DNA of 64,000 nucleotides from JAWVYT01 sp046483065 (GCA_046483065.1 JAWODW010000017.1:1-64000), one strand, 5' to 3'. Counted from the stretch's first letter, positions 16,205-25,367 are shown. The notes: generated by a model not told the origin, from the sequence alone. Translations and numbers: made by a program.

Positions 16205-16282
16205 CTGTGCATGTATTTATCAAAGACGCTTATAATGACCTTGACAGCTACTAACCCGGACTATAATAATCAGCATGCACAG
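16205..16282 (+). promoter_or_regulatory. AT-rich promoter island flanked by a 9-bp inverted repeat
   Basis: CTGTGCATG (16205-16213) and its exact reverse complement CATGCACAG (16274-16282) flank 60 bases of unusually AT-rich sequence. Inside are two perfect TATAAT boxes (16231-16236 and 16262-16267) and a consensus TTGACA (16241-16246), 15 bases before the second box. The start codon ATG 16275 lies in the right arm of the repeat, 7 bases after the -10 box, so the transcript is probably leaderless. The repeat looks like a two-site operator covering the start codon. Confidence 0.6.
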
Positions 16283-17195
16283 GGACTTGCTGGAAACGCT
16301 GGGCGACCGGGTGCGGGATCGGGCGACGAACGTGGTGTGGGTGCAGTGGGCCGCGCTGGGGTCGGGTGCGTCGTCGAACCGTGCGGTGGCGTCGGTGATC
16401 GATCCGGAGGCGCTGGTGCTGGCGTCGCTGGGTCTGGTGGACCACGAGCGGAACCTCGTGGAGCTGCTGTCGTGGTGGGCGGGGGAGGGAGCGGGTCTGC
16501 TGAGTGTGCAGCGGATGCGGAACCTGTCATCGGGGTACCCGGAGCGTGTGCGGCATCGTCTGTCGGAGTTCGCGGGGTACGCGTGGAAGGTGGGCGGCGA
16601 CCATCGGTGGAAGGCGCTGTCGGTGGAGGCGGTGGATGTCTCGCCGGAGGCGGTGGAGCGGCCGGCCCGGCTGGCGGGACCGGGGTCGGTGCTGCTGCGG
16701 TTGCGGCTGGGGCTGGGTGTGGGGATCAAGGCGGACCTGCTGGCGGCGCTGCTGGGTCTGGAGGGGTGGTGGACGGTACGCGCGGTGACGGAGGCCACGG
16801 GATACACGCCACGTGCGGTGCGTCGTGCGTGCGGGGAGCTGGCCCGTGGCGGCTGGATCGAGGCGTCGCCTGCCTCGCCGGCGGAGTACCGGGCGGTGCC
16901 GGCGCGGTGGCTGGATCTGCTGGAGCTGGAGTCCGCGGCGCCGTGGCGGCACTGGCACGCGCAGCTGGCGTTCGTCCTGGCGCTGGACGACTGGCTGCGG
17001 GGCGGCGCGTGGCGGGAGGAGTCGTTGGAGGCGGCGGAGCGGTCGGCCCGCACGCTGGTGGACGGGCACCGACCGGCGTTCAAGTGGGCGGGGGTGCCGG
17101 TCCCGGAGCCGGTGAGCCGTCCCGGGGCCGAGTACATCCGTGGGTTCGAGACGGCGGTCCTGGAGCTTGCGCGGAGCATGGAGTCGGCGGTGTAG
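16275..17195 (+). CDS. Unknown protein with a central winged-helix-like segment
   Basis: The 306-residue cytoplasmic protein is of unrecognised family. The centre (residues about 160-196: WTVRAVTEATGYTPRAVRRA, then CGELARGGWIE) reads as a helix-turn-helix with a following wing, of the kind used by MarR/winged-helix regulators. The N-terminal third is helical with many Trp and Val residues. The C-terminal third contains a W-RHWHAQLAFVLALDDWL helix and ends RSMESAV. It sits between dnaE2 and a radical SAM gene behind a strong, possibly autoregulated promoter. A transcription regulator is a reasonable guess, without direct proof. Confidence 0.65.
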   Translation: MHRDLLETLGDRVRDRATNVVWVQWAALGSGASSNRAVASVIDPEALVLASLGLVDHERNLVELLSWWAGEGAGLLSVQRMRNLSSGYPERVRHRLSEFAGYAWKVGGDHRWKALSVEAVDVSPEAVERPARLAGPGSVLLRLRLGLGVGIKADLLAALLGLEGWWTVRAVTEATGYTPRAVRRACGELARGGWIEASPASPAEYRAVPARWLDLLELESAAPWRHWHAQLAFVLALDDWLRGGAWREESLEAAERSARTLVDGHRPAFKWAGVPVPEPVSRPGAEYIRGFETAVLELARSMESAV

Positions 17196-17199
17196 CGCC

Positions 17200-18450
17200 A
17201 TGAGGGGCCCGGGCGCACCGCCGGAGCTGCCGGCATCGGCGCGACGGGTGAAGGGGCGAGGGGCGGTGGACAACCCGGCGAACCGGTTCGAGCGGCTCCA
17301 CGTGGTGAACACCGAGTGGGTGAACGGCGTGGGGCCGGATGGTGAGGGCCCGGTCGACGCCGGGTCCGAGGAGACCGGGGCGGGTGCGACCGGGGCGGCT
17401 GCGACCGGGTCGCCTCCCGCCGGGGACGCTGCTGCGGCCTCGTCGCCCGAGACGCGGTTCTACCGGGACGCGAGCCGTACGATCCTGTCGCGGAACGAGA
17501 GCCCGGAGGTGGGCTTCGACGTGAGCATCAACCCGTACCGAGGCTGCGAGCACGGGTGCATCTACTGCTACGCCCGGCCCACGCACGAGTACCTGGGCTT
17601 TTCGGCGGGTCTGGATTTCGAGACGAGGATCGTGGTGAAGGAGGACGCTGCGGTGCTGCTGCGTGCGAAGCTGACGTCGCCGCGGTGGGAGCCGCAGCCC
17701 ATCGCCATGAGCGGGGTGACGGACCCGTACCAGCCGGTGGAGCGGCGGCTGGGGGTCACCCGGGGCTGCCTGGAGGTGCTGGCGGAGTTCCGGAACCCGG
17801 TGAAGCTCATCACGAAGAACCACCTGGTGACGCGGGATGTGGACCTGCTGGGTGAGCTGGCGGCCCACGATGCGACGGCGGTGGCGGTCTCGGTGACCAC
17901 GCTGGACCGTGACCTGCAGCGGGTCATGGAGCCCCGGACGGCCGTCCCGGAGCGGCGGCTGGACGCCATCCGCACGCTGGCGGATGCCGGGGTCCCGGTG
18001 CGGGTCATGGTGGCGCCGGTGATCCCGGGACTGACGGACCCGGAGATCCCGTCGATCCTGGAGGCGGCGGCGGAGGCGGGCGCGACGGGTGCGAGCTGGA
18101 TCATGATGCGGCTGCCTCGCGGCGTGAAAGGGCTCTTCAGCGACTGGCTGGAGGCCCATTTGCCGGACCGGAAGCGCCGGGTGCTGAACCGTGTGCGGGA
18201 GGTGCGGGACGGCAGCCTGAACGACGACCGGTTCGGCTCACGGATGCGCGGCGAGGGTGCGTACGCCGATCATATCCGCCAGCTCTTCGAGACCAGCTGC
18301 AGGCGGGTCGGGCTCGATGGCGAGGCGGTGGCGCTGTCCACGGCCGCGTTCCGGCGGCCCCGGCAGGAGGGTCAGCTGGAGCTGTTCGGGCGGGGTCCGC
18401 CGGAGCTCTCCGGGGGCCGCCGGAGCACGCCGGGGCACGCCGCGGGCTAG
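17200..18450 (+). CDS. PA0069-family radical SAM protein (SplB-like)
   Basis: The 416-residue protein belongs to the PA0069/Rv2578c group of radical SAM enzymes annotated as DNA-repair photolyase-like (COG1533). The N-terminus has the group hallmark VKGRGAVDNPANRFE. The iron-sulfur motif is CEHGCIYC with Cys at 116, 120 and 123, in the context NPYRGCEHGCIYCYARPTHE. A Gly/Ala-rich linker of about 40 residues (45-90) between the two is longer than usual. The gene starts 5 bases after the preceding stop and is probably co-transcribed. The reaction of this group is not established. The neighbouring dnaE2 hints at DNA damage. Confidence 0.88.
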   Translation: MRGPGAPPELPASARRVKGRGAVDNPANRFERLHVVNTEWVNGVGPDGEGPVDAGSEETGAGATGAAATGSPPAGDAAAASSPETRFYRDASRTILSRNESPEVGFDVSINPYRGCEHGCIYCYARPTHEYLGFSAGLDFETRIVVKEDAAVLLRAKLTSPRWEPQPIAMSGVTDPYQPVERRLGVTRGCLEVLAEFRNPVKLITKNHLVTRDVDLLGELAAHDATAVAVSVTTLDRDLQRVMEPRTAVPERRLDAIRTLADAGVPVRVMVAPVIPGLTDPEIPSILEAAAEAGATGASWIMMRLPRGVKGLFSDWLEAHLPDRKRRVLNRVREVRDGSLNDDRFGSRMRGEGAYADHIRQLFETSCRRVGLDGEAVALSTAAFRRPRQEGQLELFGRGPPELSGGRRSTPGHAAG

Positions 18451-18456
18451 GACGGA

Positions 18457-18747
18457 CTAGGGCTCGGTGTGGTCCGTGGGGCTCTGCATGGGGCCGCCCC
18501 GGATGTCGGGCTGCCGACCGCCGCCGCCACCGGCGGGCGGGTCGAGCCGGACTACATTATTGGCCTTGGGGCCCTTGGGGTCCTCGAGGACATCGAACTC
18601 CACCTTCTCGCCCTCGGTCAGGCTCTTGAAGCCGGTGCCCTCGATAGCGGAGTGGTGGACGAAGACGTCGTCGCCCCCCTCGCGTTCGATGAACCCGTAG
18701 CCTTTGGCGTCGGAGAACCACTTCACCGTGCCGGTGATCTTCGCCAT
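18457..18747 (-). CDS. csp: Cold-shock-domain protein
   Basis: The 96-residue RNA/DNA-binding protein has one cold-shock domain at residues 1-68. RNP1 is KGYGFIER and RNP2 is VFVHHSAI, flanked by the usual GTVKWFSDAKG and EGEKVEFDV. A Gly/Pro-rich tail of about 28 residues extends beyond the standard 67-70 residues. GAGAGGA upstream of ATG 18747 is a good ribosome binding site. It converges with the radical SAM gene, with only 6 bases between the stops. Confidence 0.95.
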   Translation of the reverse strand: MAKITGTVKWFSDAKGYGFIEREGGDDVFVHHSAIEGTGFKSLTEGEKVEFDVLEDPKGPKANNVVRLDPPAGGGGGRQPDIRGGPMQSPTDHTEP

Positions 18748-18809
18748 ACCGTCCTCTCTCGTACTGTGAAACCGTCAGTCGCAAAGGCGATGCAACGACC
18801 CTGCCGGAG

Positions 18810-19208
18810 TCAGAAGATGGGGCGTCCGATGGACAGGATCCCGCCCACGATCAGGATCAGCGGAACAGCCGCGCCGATGACGGCGAGCCAGTGACTCTGC
18901 CGCTCGGGCGGGCGTCGCTTGTTGATCGCCAGCGCCACGTGGCCGACCACGGCGGCGACGATCATCATGCTCAGGTGCCCCCAGAGCGCGGGGTAGAAGG
19001 CCCGGATGAAGACGAGGATCAGGCCGATCAGGACCTGGAGGTCCATGACGCCCACGAAGGCGCTCAGGAAGAGGCGCCCGGGCTGGCCCCACGCCTGGCC
19101 CCGGAGTGCCGCGGTCAGGGAGTAGCTCAGCGACAGGAGCCCGGCCAGGAGCACCAGGTAGCGGAGCCCGGAGTGGGCGTGGAACAGGATCTCAGAAAAA
19201 GCGTCCAT
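18810..19208 (-). CDS. Four-helix membrane protein, unknown function
   Basis: The 132-residue inner-membrane protein has about four hydrophobic helices (residues about 15-35, 47-70, 76-94, 107-126). The first follows FHAHSGLRYLVLL, where two His face the first helix. It resembles small heme- or quinone-linked membrane proteins in layout only. The start overlaps the 3' end of the next upstream gene by 17 bases, so both are likely in one transcript. Confidence 0.7.
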   Translation of the reverse strand: MDAFSEILFHAHSGLRYLVLLAGLLSLSYSLTAALRGQAWGQPGRLFLSAFVGVMDLQVLIGLILVFIRAFYPALWGHLSMMIVAAVVGHVALAINKRRPPERQSHWLAVIGAAVPLILIVGGILSIGRPIF

Positions 19209-20514
19209 GGTTGTCCAGGCGCGGGTTCACGATGTTGTTGAGGGCGGAGCCGAACCGGTAGCTCAACCCGAACCGCATTCTGTACTGGTAATCGGTGGCG
19301 AGCTGCCGTCTCTGGAGCAGCACATCCTCGATGCTGTCTCCCTGCCGGGGCAGGTAGAGCTGGTCCCTGATCCAGTCAATGGACCCACCGACGTTGAAGT
19401 TCAGGCCTCGAAAGATACGGAAGTTCGTGTGTCCACCCAACCGCACGCTGAACTTGCTGATGTCGTGGAAGTACTGGGACCCGTCGAGGGAGATGCGTGC
19501 GCTGCCCCACGGCTGGGTGGCGTCGTAGGCGATGGTGGCCTGGTGGCCGATGAGCGTCTCGTGGAGCTTGCCGAAGAGCGTCACCTCCTCGTAGTCGACG
19601 TAGCGTACGCCGGGCGAGTAGACCACCCGGAGCTGCCGCCGATCCGACTCCTCGTAGGGAAAGATGCTGTACTCGAGGGCCGGACCGAAGGTGAAGGTGA
19701 AGTCCTGGTTGAGGCGGCTGGCCGCCGACGCGGAGGCGCGCGTGCCGGCGGACCAGTGATCGGCCAGCGCCCGCACCACCAGCGCGTTGGACCGGTAGCT
19801 GTGGCGCTCGTCCAGCACCGTGGTGGTATCGATCTGGGTATCGCTGACCGTCTGGTAGTAGACCAGCTCCGTGCGGTCCCAGTTCCCGCCCAGGTTGAAT
19901 GACAGCTTCCAGTCGGCGGTGGTACGGTCGGCGGTGAATCGCCCGCCGGCGCCCCGATGCGAGCGCTGGGACTCGCCGGAGAGGTTGCCGTTGCCGTTGA
20001 GGGTGAAGACCCACGCGTTCCACGGGTCGGTTTCTGCGACTCTCGGTTCCGCCGCGCTGGTGCCGTCGGGCGCCTCCCAGGCCACGCGGAGCCCGTCCGC
20101 GGCGTCGGATGCGGCGGCGAATCGGACCAGCCCGAGGCTCAGGGTGCGGGTCACCTGCTCCCGTATCTCCTCGCGGACGTCGTTGGCGTCGGTGTTCTCG
20201 ATGAGCTCGAAGTGGGCGCCGGCGAACGGCCCCTGCCCGATGAACTGAAGGGTGATCTGCCGGCCGCCGGAGCCGGTGCTCTGATCGGTGACCATGACGT
20301 GCACCTGGCTATCGGTCCGGTCGCGGACCCAGCTCACGTACGGGATGCTGCGACGGATGAAATCGAAGTCACAGTATGCGTGGCAGTCGAGGAACACCCG
20401 GACGGTGGCCGGGTGCTCCCCGGTCGTCGGCGCCTGCTGGGCTGCGGCGGTCTGCGGCCCCGGGGCCGCACTCACCGCGAGGGCGAGCGTAAGCGCTGCT
20501 GCGTAGAACTTCAT
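19192..20514 (-). CDS. Secreted protein with C-terminal outer-membrane barrel-like region
   Basis: The 440-residue protein has a signal peptide (residues 1-25, cleavage near TAAAQQ). The N-terminal part (to about 150) contains LDCHAYCDFDFIRR with two close Cys and a segment about inhibition-like binding of unknown type. Residues 170-440 alternate polar and hydrophobic residues with aromatic girdles and end in Phe (HGRFF), the pattern of an outer-membrane beta-barrel (DUF481-like layout). I do not recognise a named family. It lies in an envelope gene group with a barrel and metalloproteases. Confidence 0.75.
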   Translation of the reverse strand: MKFYAAALTLALAVSAAPGPQTAAAQQAPTTGEHPATVRVFLDCHAYCDFDFIRRSIPYVSWVRDRTDSQVHVMVTDQSTGSGGRQITLQFIGQGPFAGAHFELIENTDANDVREEIREQVTRTLSLGLVRFAAASDAADGLRVAWEAPDGTSAAEPRVAETDPWNAWVFTLNGNGNLSGESQRSHRGAGGRFTADRTTADWKLSFNLGGNWDRTELVYYQTVSDTQIDTTTVLDERHSYRSNALVVRALADHWSAGTRASASAASRLNQDFTFTFGPALEYSIFPYEESDRRQLRVVYSPGVRYVDYEEVTLFGKLHETLIGHQATIAYDATQPWGSARISLDGSQYFHDISKFSVRLGGHTNFRIFRGLNFNVGGSIDWIRDQLYLPRQGDSIEDVLLQRRQLATDYQYRMRFGLSYRFGSALNNIVNPRLDNHGRFF

Positions 20515-20541
20515 GTTGCTCGAGGTTCCCGTTGTATGTTC

Positions 20542-23010
20542 CTAGTTCTGTCCGCTTCCCCCTCCAATGGGGCTGCCCGGCGGTGTGCGCAGCGAGGGCG
20601 GGTCGGTCCGCGACTCCGCCGGCCGATCGAGGAACCGCTGGATCTCCGTGGCCAGGTACGCGGCGTGGGCCCGGTCGGCGCTCCCGCCCCGGCGGTCCGT
20701 GAGGCGGGTGTGGAGCCGGCTCAGGCGGTCCGACGCCACGGCCCGGACCTGGGGCATGGCGGCCGTGGCCGCCGCGTCCATGAGCCCCTCGACCACCACG
20801 GTCTCCACCAGTCGCTTGATCTCGGCGCGGTAGCCGTCCGTGGGCGATGGGTCGAAGGTGGCGGCCTCGAGGCGGTCCAACACGTCGATCAGACCCGGCA
20901 GCCCGGGCGCCAGGGCCGCCTGCTCGACCAGCCGGGCCGCCCGGTCCGGCTGCAGGATCATGGAGACGGTCATCCGGGCGGCCGCGCCCGCCGGCGCGAC
21001 GGGGTCGAACGTGATGCCGGTGTAGCGGTCGAAGAGCTCCCGGTGGGCCGGGAAGCCGTAGGGCCGGGGCGGGATGAGCTCGATAACGGAGCGGGGCAGG
21101 GCCAGCGCTTCGGGCGTGAGCGTCTCCAGGAGCGCTTCCAGCGCGGCGTTCTGCTCGTCTGCGGGCACTCGCCGCAGCGGGAGCTGGCCGTCGCCGCGCA
21201 TGGCGTAGCCGTAGTACAGCCCGCCCAGCGCCGGCGCCGCCGCCTCGATCTGGTAGCGGTGGTGGAAGTAGAGGGGCACCAGGGCTTCTTCCAGCGTGGC
21301 CAGCGGCATGCCCGTCCGGATCGCGGCCTCACCGAATCGCTCGAGGGCCGCCGCGCGGACGTCCATCATCCGGCGCAGCTCGGCGGCGGCGTCGGCGCCG
21401 TTGTCCCAGAGGTGGGTCCGGGGGTGGGCGCTCCCGGCGGGTCGGGCGTCTTGGTCGCTGAGGAAGATCAGCCCGCGATCCCGTGCTTCGCGGAGGATCC
21501 GCTGGAGCGCAGCCGACTCGTCTGTGCCGTCCTCGAAATCGGAGTAGCCGTAGGCGATGGTGACCCTGTCCCACTCGCCGATCCCGGTGTCGTAGGCCGC
21601 CGAGAGGTCGATGGACCCGTCATCGGCGAGGCGAACCAGCGGGTGCGGATAGTCCATGACGGAGGCCCGGTCCAGCGCACTGGCGATGTAGTTGTGGGCC
21701 AGCCCGATGGTGTGGCCCACCTCGTGGACCGAGAGCTGCCGGATCCGGGCCAGCGCCATCGCCTCCATCTCCGGCGGGACCACGCCCTCCTGGCCGTACG
21801 GCGAGAGGAGCCCCTCGGCCAGCAGGTAGTCCTGGCGGACGCGGAGCGACCCCAGCAGCACGTGGCCCTTGATGATCTCGCCGGTCCGCGGGTCGGTCAC
21901 GGAGCTGCCGTAGCTCCAGCCACGGGTCGAGCGGTGGACCCAGTTGATCACGTTGTAGCGCACGTCCAGCGGGTCCGCCGTGTCCGGGAGCACCTTCACC
22001 TGGAAGGCGTTCCGGTAGCCGGCGGCCTCGAAGGCCTCGTTCCACCAGCTCGCGCCCTCCAGCAGCGCCGAGCGTACCGGCTCGGGCACGCCCGGGTCGA
22101 GGTAGTAGACGATGGGCTCCACGGGGTCGCTGACCGCCGCCGACGGGTCCTGCTTCTCCAGCCGGTGCCGGGCGATCCAGCGCCGGGTCATGGGCTCGCC
22201 CAGCGGTGCGGCGTAGTCGGTCCAGGTCACGCCGAAGAAGCCCGATCGCGGGTCCAGCTCCCGGGGCTCGTAGCCCGGGGGCGGCGAGGCGACGAAGGAG
22301 TGCCGCTGCCGGACGGTGACCGCGTCCGCGGAGGGCGTGACGGACCGGATGTAGCCGCCCGCCGGCTCGCCTTCGAAGGTCAGGACCACCTCGACCTCCG
22401 AGTTCCTGGGGAACACCCGGGTGTTCTCCAGGTGCACGGCGCTCCGGCTCTCGTCGAGGCGATAGCTGCCCTGGCCTGCGCCCTCGAGCCGGTCGGCCAC
22501 GCCGTGGACGTCCCGCACCACGAAGTCGGTGGCGTCCACCAGGAGCCGGCCATCGCTCTCGGCGGCGATGGTGAAGCCCCAGAGAATGGAGCGAGCGAAG
22601 GCGTCTTCCACGGCGCGCCGCTCTGCCACGTTCTCGGTCGCGGCCCGATACTCGTAGTTGGGCTCCACCATGAAGAGCTTCCGACCGGCCCGCTCGAACC
22701 GGACCACGCGGGTCCGCCCCAGCTGGTTGCGGTCGAGGCCGATGTCGTTGGAGCCGACGCCGGCGGCCAGGGAGTGGACGTAGAGGAGCTCCACGTCGGT
22801 CTCGGGCACCTCCATCCAGAGCTTGCCTTCGGCATCGTCCCAGTAGAGGGGGAGGAACCCGTCCATGGCCTCGAGATCCGCCGTCTTCGACGCGATGGAT
22901 GGCAGCCCGTCGGCGTCGGCGGGCGCCGGGCTGCTCGGTGCGCCGGTCCCGGCGCAGGCGGCGGCCAGGAAGGTGATGACGAGAATGAAGGGGGGCAGGT
23001 GGCGTCGCAT
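20542..23010 (-). CDS. Zinc-dependent metalloprotease lipoprotein (DUF5117/DUF4953 type)
   Basis: The 822-residue protein is a large secreted metalloprotease with a lipoprotein signal (LAAACAG). A DUF5117-like beta region covers about residues 70-250. The catalytic part follows, with HEVGHTIGLAHNY at 429-441 giving the HExxHxxGxxH zinc site (His 429, 433 and 439) and a Met-turn at SVMDYPHP. This family is frequent in Bacteroidota and Gemmatimonadota, and its substrates are unknown. ATG 23010 is preceded by CGGAGGT. The longer frame to 23085 adds no signal peptide and was not used. It follows the barrel gene by 20 bases. Confidence 0.92.
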   Translation of the reverse strand: MRRHLPPFILVITFLAAACAGTGAPSSPAPADADGLPSIASKTADLEAMDGFLPLYWDDAEGKLWMEVPETDVELLYVHSLAAGVGSNDIGLDRNQLGRTRVVRFERAGRKLFMVEPNYEYRAATENVAERRAVEDAFARSILWGFTIAAESDGRLLVDATDFVVRDVHGVADRLEGAGQGSYRLDESRSAVHLENTRVFPRNSEVEVVLTFEGEPAGGYIRSVTPSADAVTVRQRHSFVASPPPGYEPRELDPRSGFFGVTWTDYAAPLGEPMTRRWIARHRLEKQDPSAAVSDPVEPIVYYLDPGVPEPVRSALLEGASWWNEAFEAAGYRNAFQVKVLPDTADPLDVRYNVINWVHRSTRGWSYGSSVTDPRTGEIIKGHVLLGSLRVRQDYLLAEGLLSPYGQEGVVPPEMEAMALARIRQLSVHEVGHTIGLAHNYIASALDRASVMDYPHPLVRLADDGSIDLSAAYDTGIGEWDRVTIAYGYSDFEDGTDESAALQRILREARDRGLIFLSDQDARPAGSAHPRTHLWDNGADAAAELRRMMDVRAAALERFGEAAIRTGMPLATLEEALVPLYFHHRYQIEAAAPALGGLYYGYAMRGDGQLPLRRVPADEQNAALEALLETLTPEALALPRSVIELIPPRPYGFPAHRELFDRYTGITFDPVAPAGAAARMTVSMILQPDRAARLVEQAALAPGLPGLIDVLDRLEAATFDPSPTDGYRAEIKRLVETVVVEGLMDAAATAAMPQVRAVASDRLSRLHTRLTDRRGGSADRAHAAYLATEIQRFLDRPAESRTDPPSLRTPPGSPIGGGSGQN

Positions 23011-23029
23011 GGAAGGACCTCCGATTCGC

Positions 23030-23674
23030 TTAGAAATGGTACCCGACCGTGATTTCGTAGGAGTCCCCGGGATAGGGGGTGACACCGAGGCCGTCGTCGA
23101 AGCCGTCGCGGGCGGCGATGACGCGGAGCGAGACCGCCCCGACCCTCGCCGCTACGCCCGCCTCCACGCCTGCGGCGAGGGCCGTGGCGTCGATCTCCAG
23201 GCCGAGGATGGTGCCCGTGGCCCAGCCGCCGAGGCCTCGCACCGAGACCCACGGCCGGACCGGGCCGCTCACGGCCGGTGTCAGCGTCAGTCCGCCCCCT
23301 CCGGCCAGCACGGCGCCGACATCGGCGTTCAACTCGAACCGGCTCACGCCGGCGTGCAGGTCGGCGCAGACCATGATGTCCCCGACCCAAACGGTGGGGT
23401 ACGTGACCGATCCGCGGAGTATATCGGGGTCGGGGGCGGCCCCGTCGAGGAGTACGCGTCGGTACCGGACCCGAACGCCCATGGACCCCGCCTGGAACGC
23501 GGCGTCGGCCCCGAACGCGGGGCCGGCCGTGCCATCGGCCACCCGGTAGGAGGCGTAGCCGCCGGCCAGGGCGAGCTCGGGTGCGGCGGTACACGACTGG
23601 GCCCGGGCGGCGTCCGATCCGGCCAGCAGGACCGGTGCGGCGAGGAGGCCGAGCAGCGAGGTACGGAGCCTCAT
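23030..23674 (-). CDS. Small outer-membrane beta-barrel protein
   Basis: The 214-residue protein has a signal peptide (to about residue 25, ARAQ) followed by eight or so amphipathic beta-strands rich in Gly/Ala/Val. It ends YEITVGYHF, where the terminal Phe is the typical outer-membrane insertion signal. Two Cys (SCTAAP, VCADL) may form a disulfide. The start overlaps the upstream metalloprotease stop by 4 bases (ATGA). A transport or adhesion role cannot be decided. Confidence 0.75.
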   Translation of the reverse strand: MRLRTSLLGLLAAPVLLAGSDAARAQSCTAAPELALAGGYASYRVADGTAGPAFGADAAFQAGSMGVRVRYRRVLLDGAAPDPDILRGSVTYPTVWVGDIMVCADLHAGVSRFELNADVGAVLAGGGGLTLTPAVSGPVRPWVSVRGLGGWATGTILGLEIDATALAAGVEAGVAARVGAVSLRVIAARDGFDDGLGVTPYPGDSYEITVGYHF

Positions 23675-25359
23675 CGGATCCGCAGGAATGAGCCCCGGAG
23701 GGTGGACGGTGGTGCGCGCCCGCCGGCCTCGACGTGGAGGGCGGCCCGTCCGTCGGCTCTCACACCGAAGCGGTTGAAGGTGGCACCGCCCGCCAGGAGG
23801 TCTACGGTGGTGCTCTCGCCGTTCCCGAGGGTGCTTACGCGGAGCGGGAAGCGGTTGAGCGTGGAGCCCTCGTAGATGGAGCGGAGGTTCCAGGTCTCGG
23901 ACCGGAACCGGGGCTCGAGGCCCTCCACCCGGTCATCGGCGAAGACCGAGACCGTCCAGTCGCGCATCCAGTCGAAGGCATCGTCGCCCCCCAGGACGGT
24001 GTTCAGGTTGCTCACGCCGGCGCCGGTCCCGTTGACCAGGTCGAAGAAGAAGGCGGTGTCGGAAAGGGCGCTGCGGTCGGCGGCGTAGCGGAGGAAGTTC
24101 CAGACGGCGCCCCGGGTGGAGAGGTCGTTGGCCTCGCCCATGAGGGAGGCCGTGTCCGGACGGCTCAGGTACTTGGCGAAGTTGTTGAAGTTCGCGCCCA
24201 TGTAGCGGTTGAAGAACGTGTCGGCGGGGGCGCGGGCGTTGCGGACGCTGTCAATGTTCAGGTTCCGGCCGGTCTGGAGCCGCGCCACATCGAAATAGAG
24301 GAGCTCCTCGGCCACGTGGCTCAGCCCCTCGTTCAGCCACGGCGCCTCGAAGGTGTCGGCGTTGTTCACGAAGAGACGACGCGATGCATTGATCAGGTGC
24401 TGGAACTCGTGGCCGATGAGGGGGATGGCCAGGTGGCGGACGTCGTCCAGCGTGAACGCGGCCCCGGCCTCACCTGTCGGGTCCGGCGCGATGAGGTAGA
24501 ACATCTCGCTGTGGTTCGACGCCGGGCACGCCTGGAGCCGGTCGGTGGCGTTCTCCGGGAACAGATCTCCCGACCAGAAGAACCCGATGGTCACGGCTTC
24601 CGCGCCGCGGGGGTTCCGCTCGTTCACCGCCCGGGTGAAGAAGAGGATGGCGCGCCCGTTCCCGTCGATGTCCGTCGGCTCCCCGAAGTACGCGGTCTCG
24701 ACCCGGTGGACCAGTGTGTCGAAGGTCAACCCGAAGTACCGGTAGTCGTCGGGCGTCAGGTCCGCCGGGTTCCCCGTGTCGGCGTAGACCACCGCGTGGT
24801 CGGAGACATCCATGACCTCCCCCGTCCGGATGTCGGTCTCGGTGCAGCTGATGGCCACGTTGAAGTCCCGCATCTCGCCCACGGCCGGGACATCCGGTGT
24901 GGCCACGGGGGCCAGTGCCGCCGCCGGGGCAGCCCCTGCCCGGATCATGGGCCCGAGCTCCTCGATCTCCCGGGCTCGGAGCCGGTCGTGGAAGGCGTAG
25001 TCGCGGACCCTGCGCCGGCGGTCGAAGAGGGCGAGGGTGGGATCGGCCACGTCGATGGAGACGACCCCGAAGTCCGCGGCATCGGCCACGTCGCCCACCC
25101 CGGCGCCCGTCAGCCCCAGGTTCAGCTGACGGGACGTGTCCGCGGTGGCCCAGAAGGGGACGTAGAGGTACTCGGTGCTCCCGTCGCCCGCCAGGCACAT
25201 GGCGTCGTGCCCCGTACCCCGGACCTGGAGCACCTCGCCCACCTCGCTGTGGACCGGGTCACCGAACACGCACGAGAGGAGCGACGAGGAAGGGCCCGTC
25301 ACGTCCGTACCGCAGCCCGCCAGGACCACGGCGATCAGAGCTGGAAAGATCCGTGTCAT
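23671..25359 (-). CDS. M30-like (hyicolysin-type) metallopeptidase lipoprotein
   Basis: The 562-residue protein has a lipoprotein signal (VVLAGCG). Residues about 30-120 form an N-terminal beta domain. The catalytic domain carries HEFQH at 317-321, with the third ligand in NEGLSHVAEE (Glu 344), the arrangement of M30/gluzincin peptidases. A segment DIDGNGRAILFFT precedes it. The C-terminus is a beta domain ending in basic residues. It would act on the cell surface or in the periplasm. It overlaps the following barrel gene by 4 bases, and a hairpin at 25368-25407 lies just before its start. Confidence 0.85.
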   Translation of the reverse strand: MTRIFPALIAVVLAGCGTDVTGPSSSLLSCVFGDPVHSEVGEVLQVRGTGHDAMCLAGDGSTEYLYVPFWATADTSRQLNLGLTGAGVGDVADAADFGVVSIDVADPTLALFDRRRRVRDYAFHDRLRAREIEELGPMIRAGAAPAAALAPVATPDVPAVGEMRDFNVAISCTETDIRTGEVMDVSDHAVVYADTGNPADLTPDDYRYFGLTFDTLVHRVETAYFGEPTDIDGNGRAILFFTRAVNERNPRGAEAVTIGFFWSGDLFPENATDRLQACPASNHSEMFYLIAPDPTGEAGAAFTLDDVRHLAIPLIGHEFQHLINASRRLFVNNADTFEAPWLNEGLSHVAEELLYFDVARLQTGRNLNIDSVRNARAPADTFFNRYMGANFNNFAKYLSRPDTASLMGEANDLSTRGAVWNFLRYAADRSALSDTAFFFDLVNGTGAGVSNLNTVLGGDDAFDWMRDWTVSVFADDRVEGLEPRFRSETWNLRSIYEGSTLNRFPLRVSTLGNGESTTVDLLAGGATFNRFGVRADGRAALHVEAGGRAPPSTLRGSFLRIR

Positions 25360-25367
25360 AGTACCTA

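Noticed and set aside
15887..17203. Long plus-strand frame starting right after dnaE2
   Set aside because: It reads through repeats and then out of frame through the 306-residue gene at 16275, which has its own promoter and protein-like composition.
19957..23052. 1031-codon plus-strand open frame opposite the metalloprotease genes
   Set aside because: Composition is typical of antisense high-GC sequence (Val/Gly/Arg/His). The minus-strand genes have signal peptides, motifs and ribosome binding sites.
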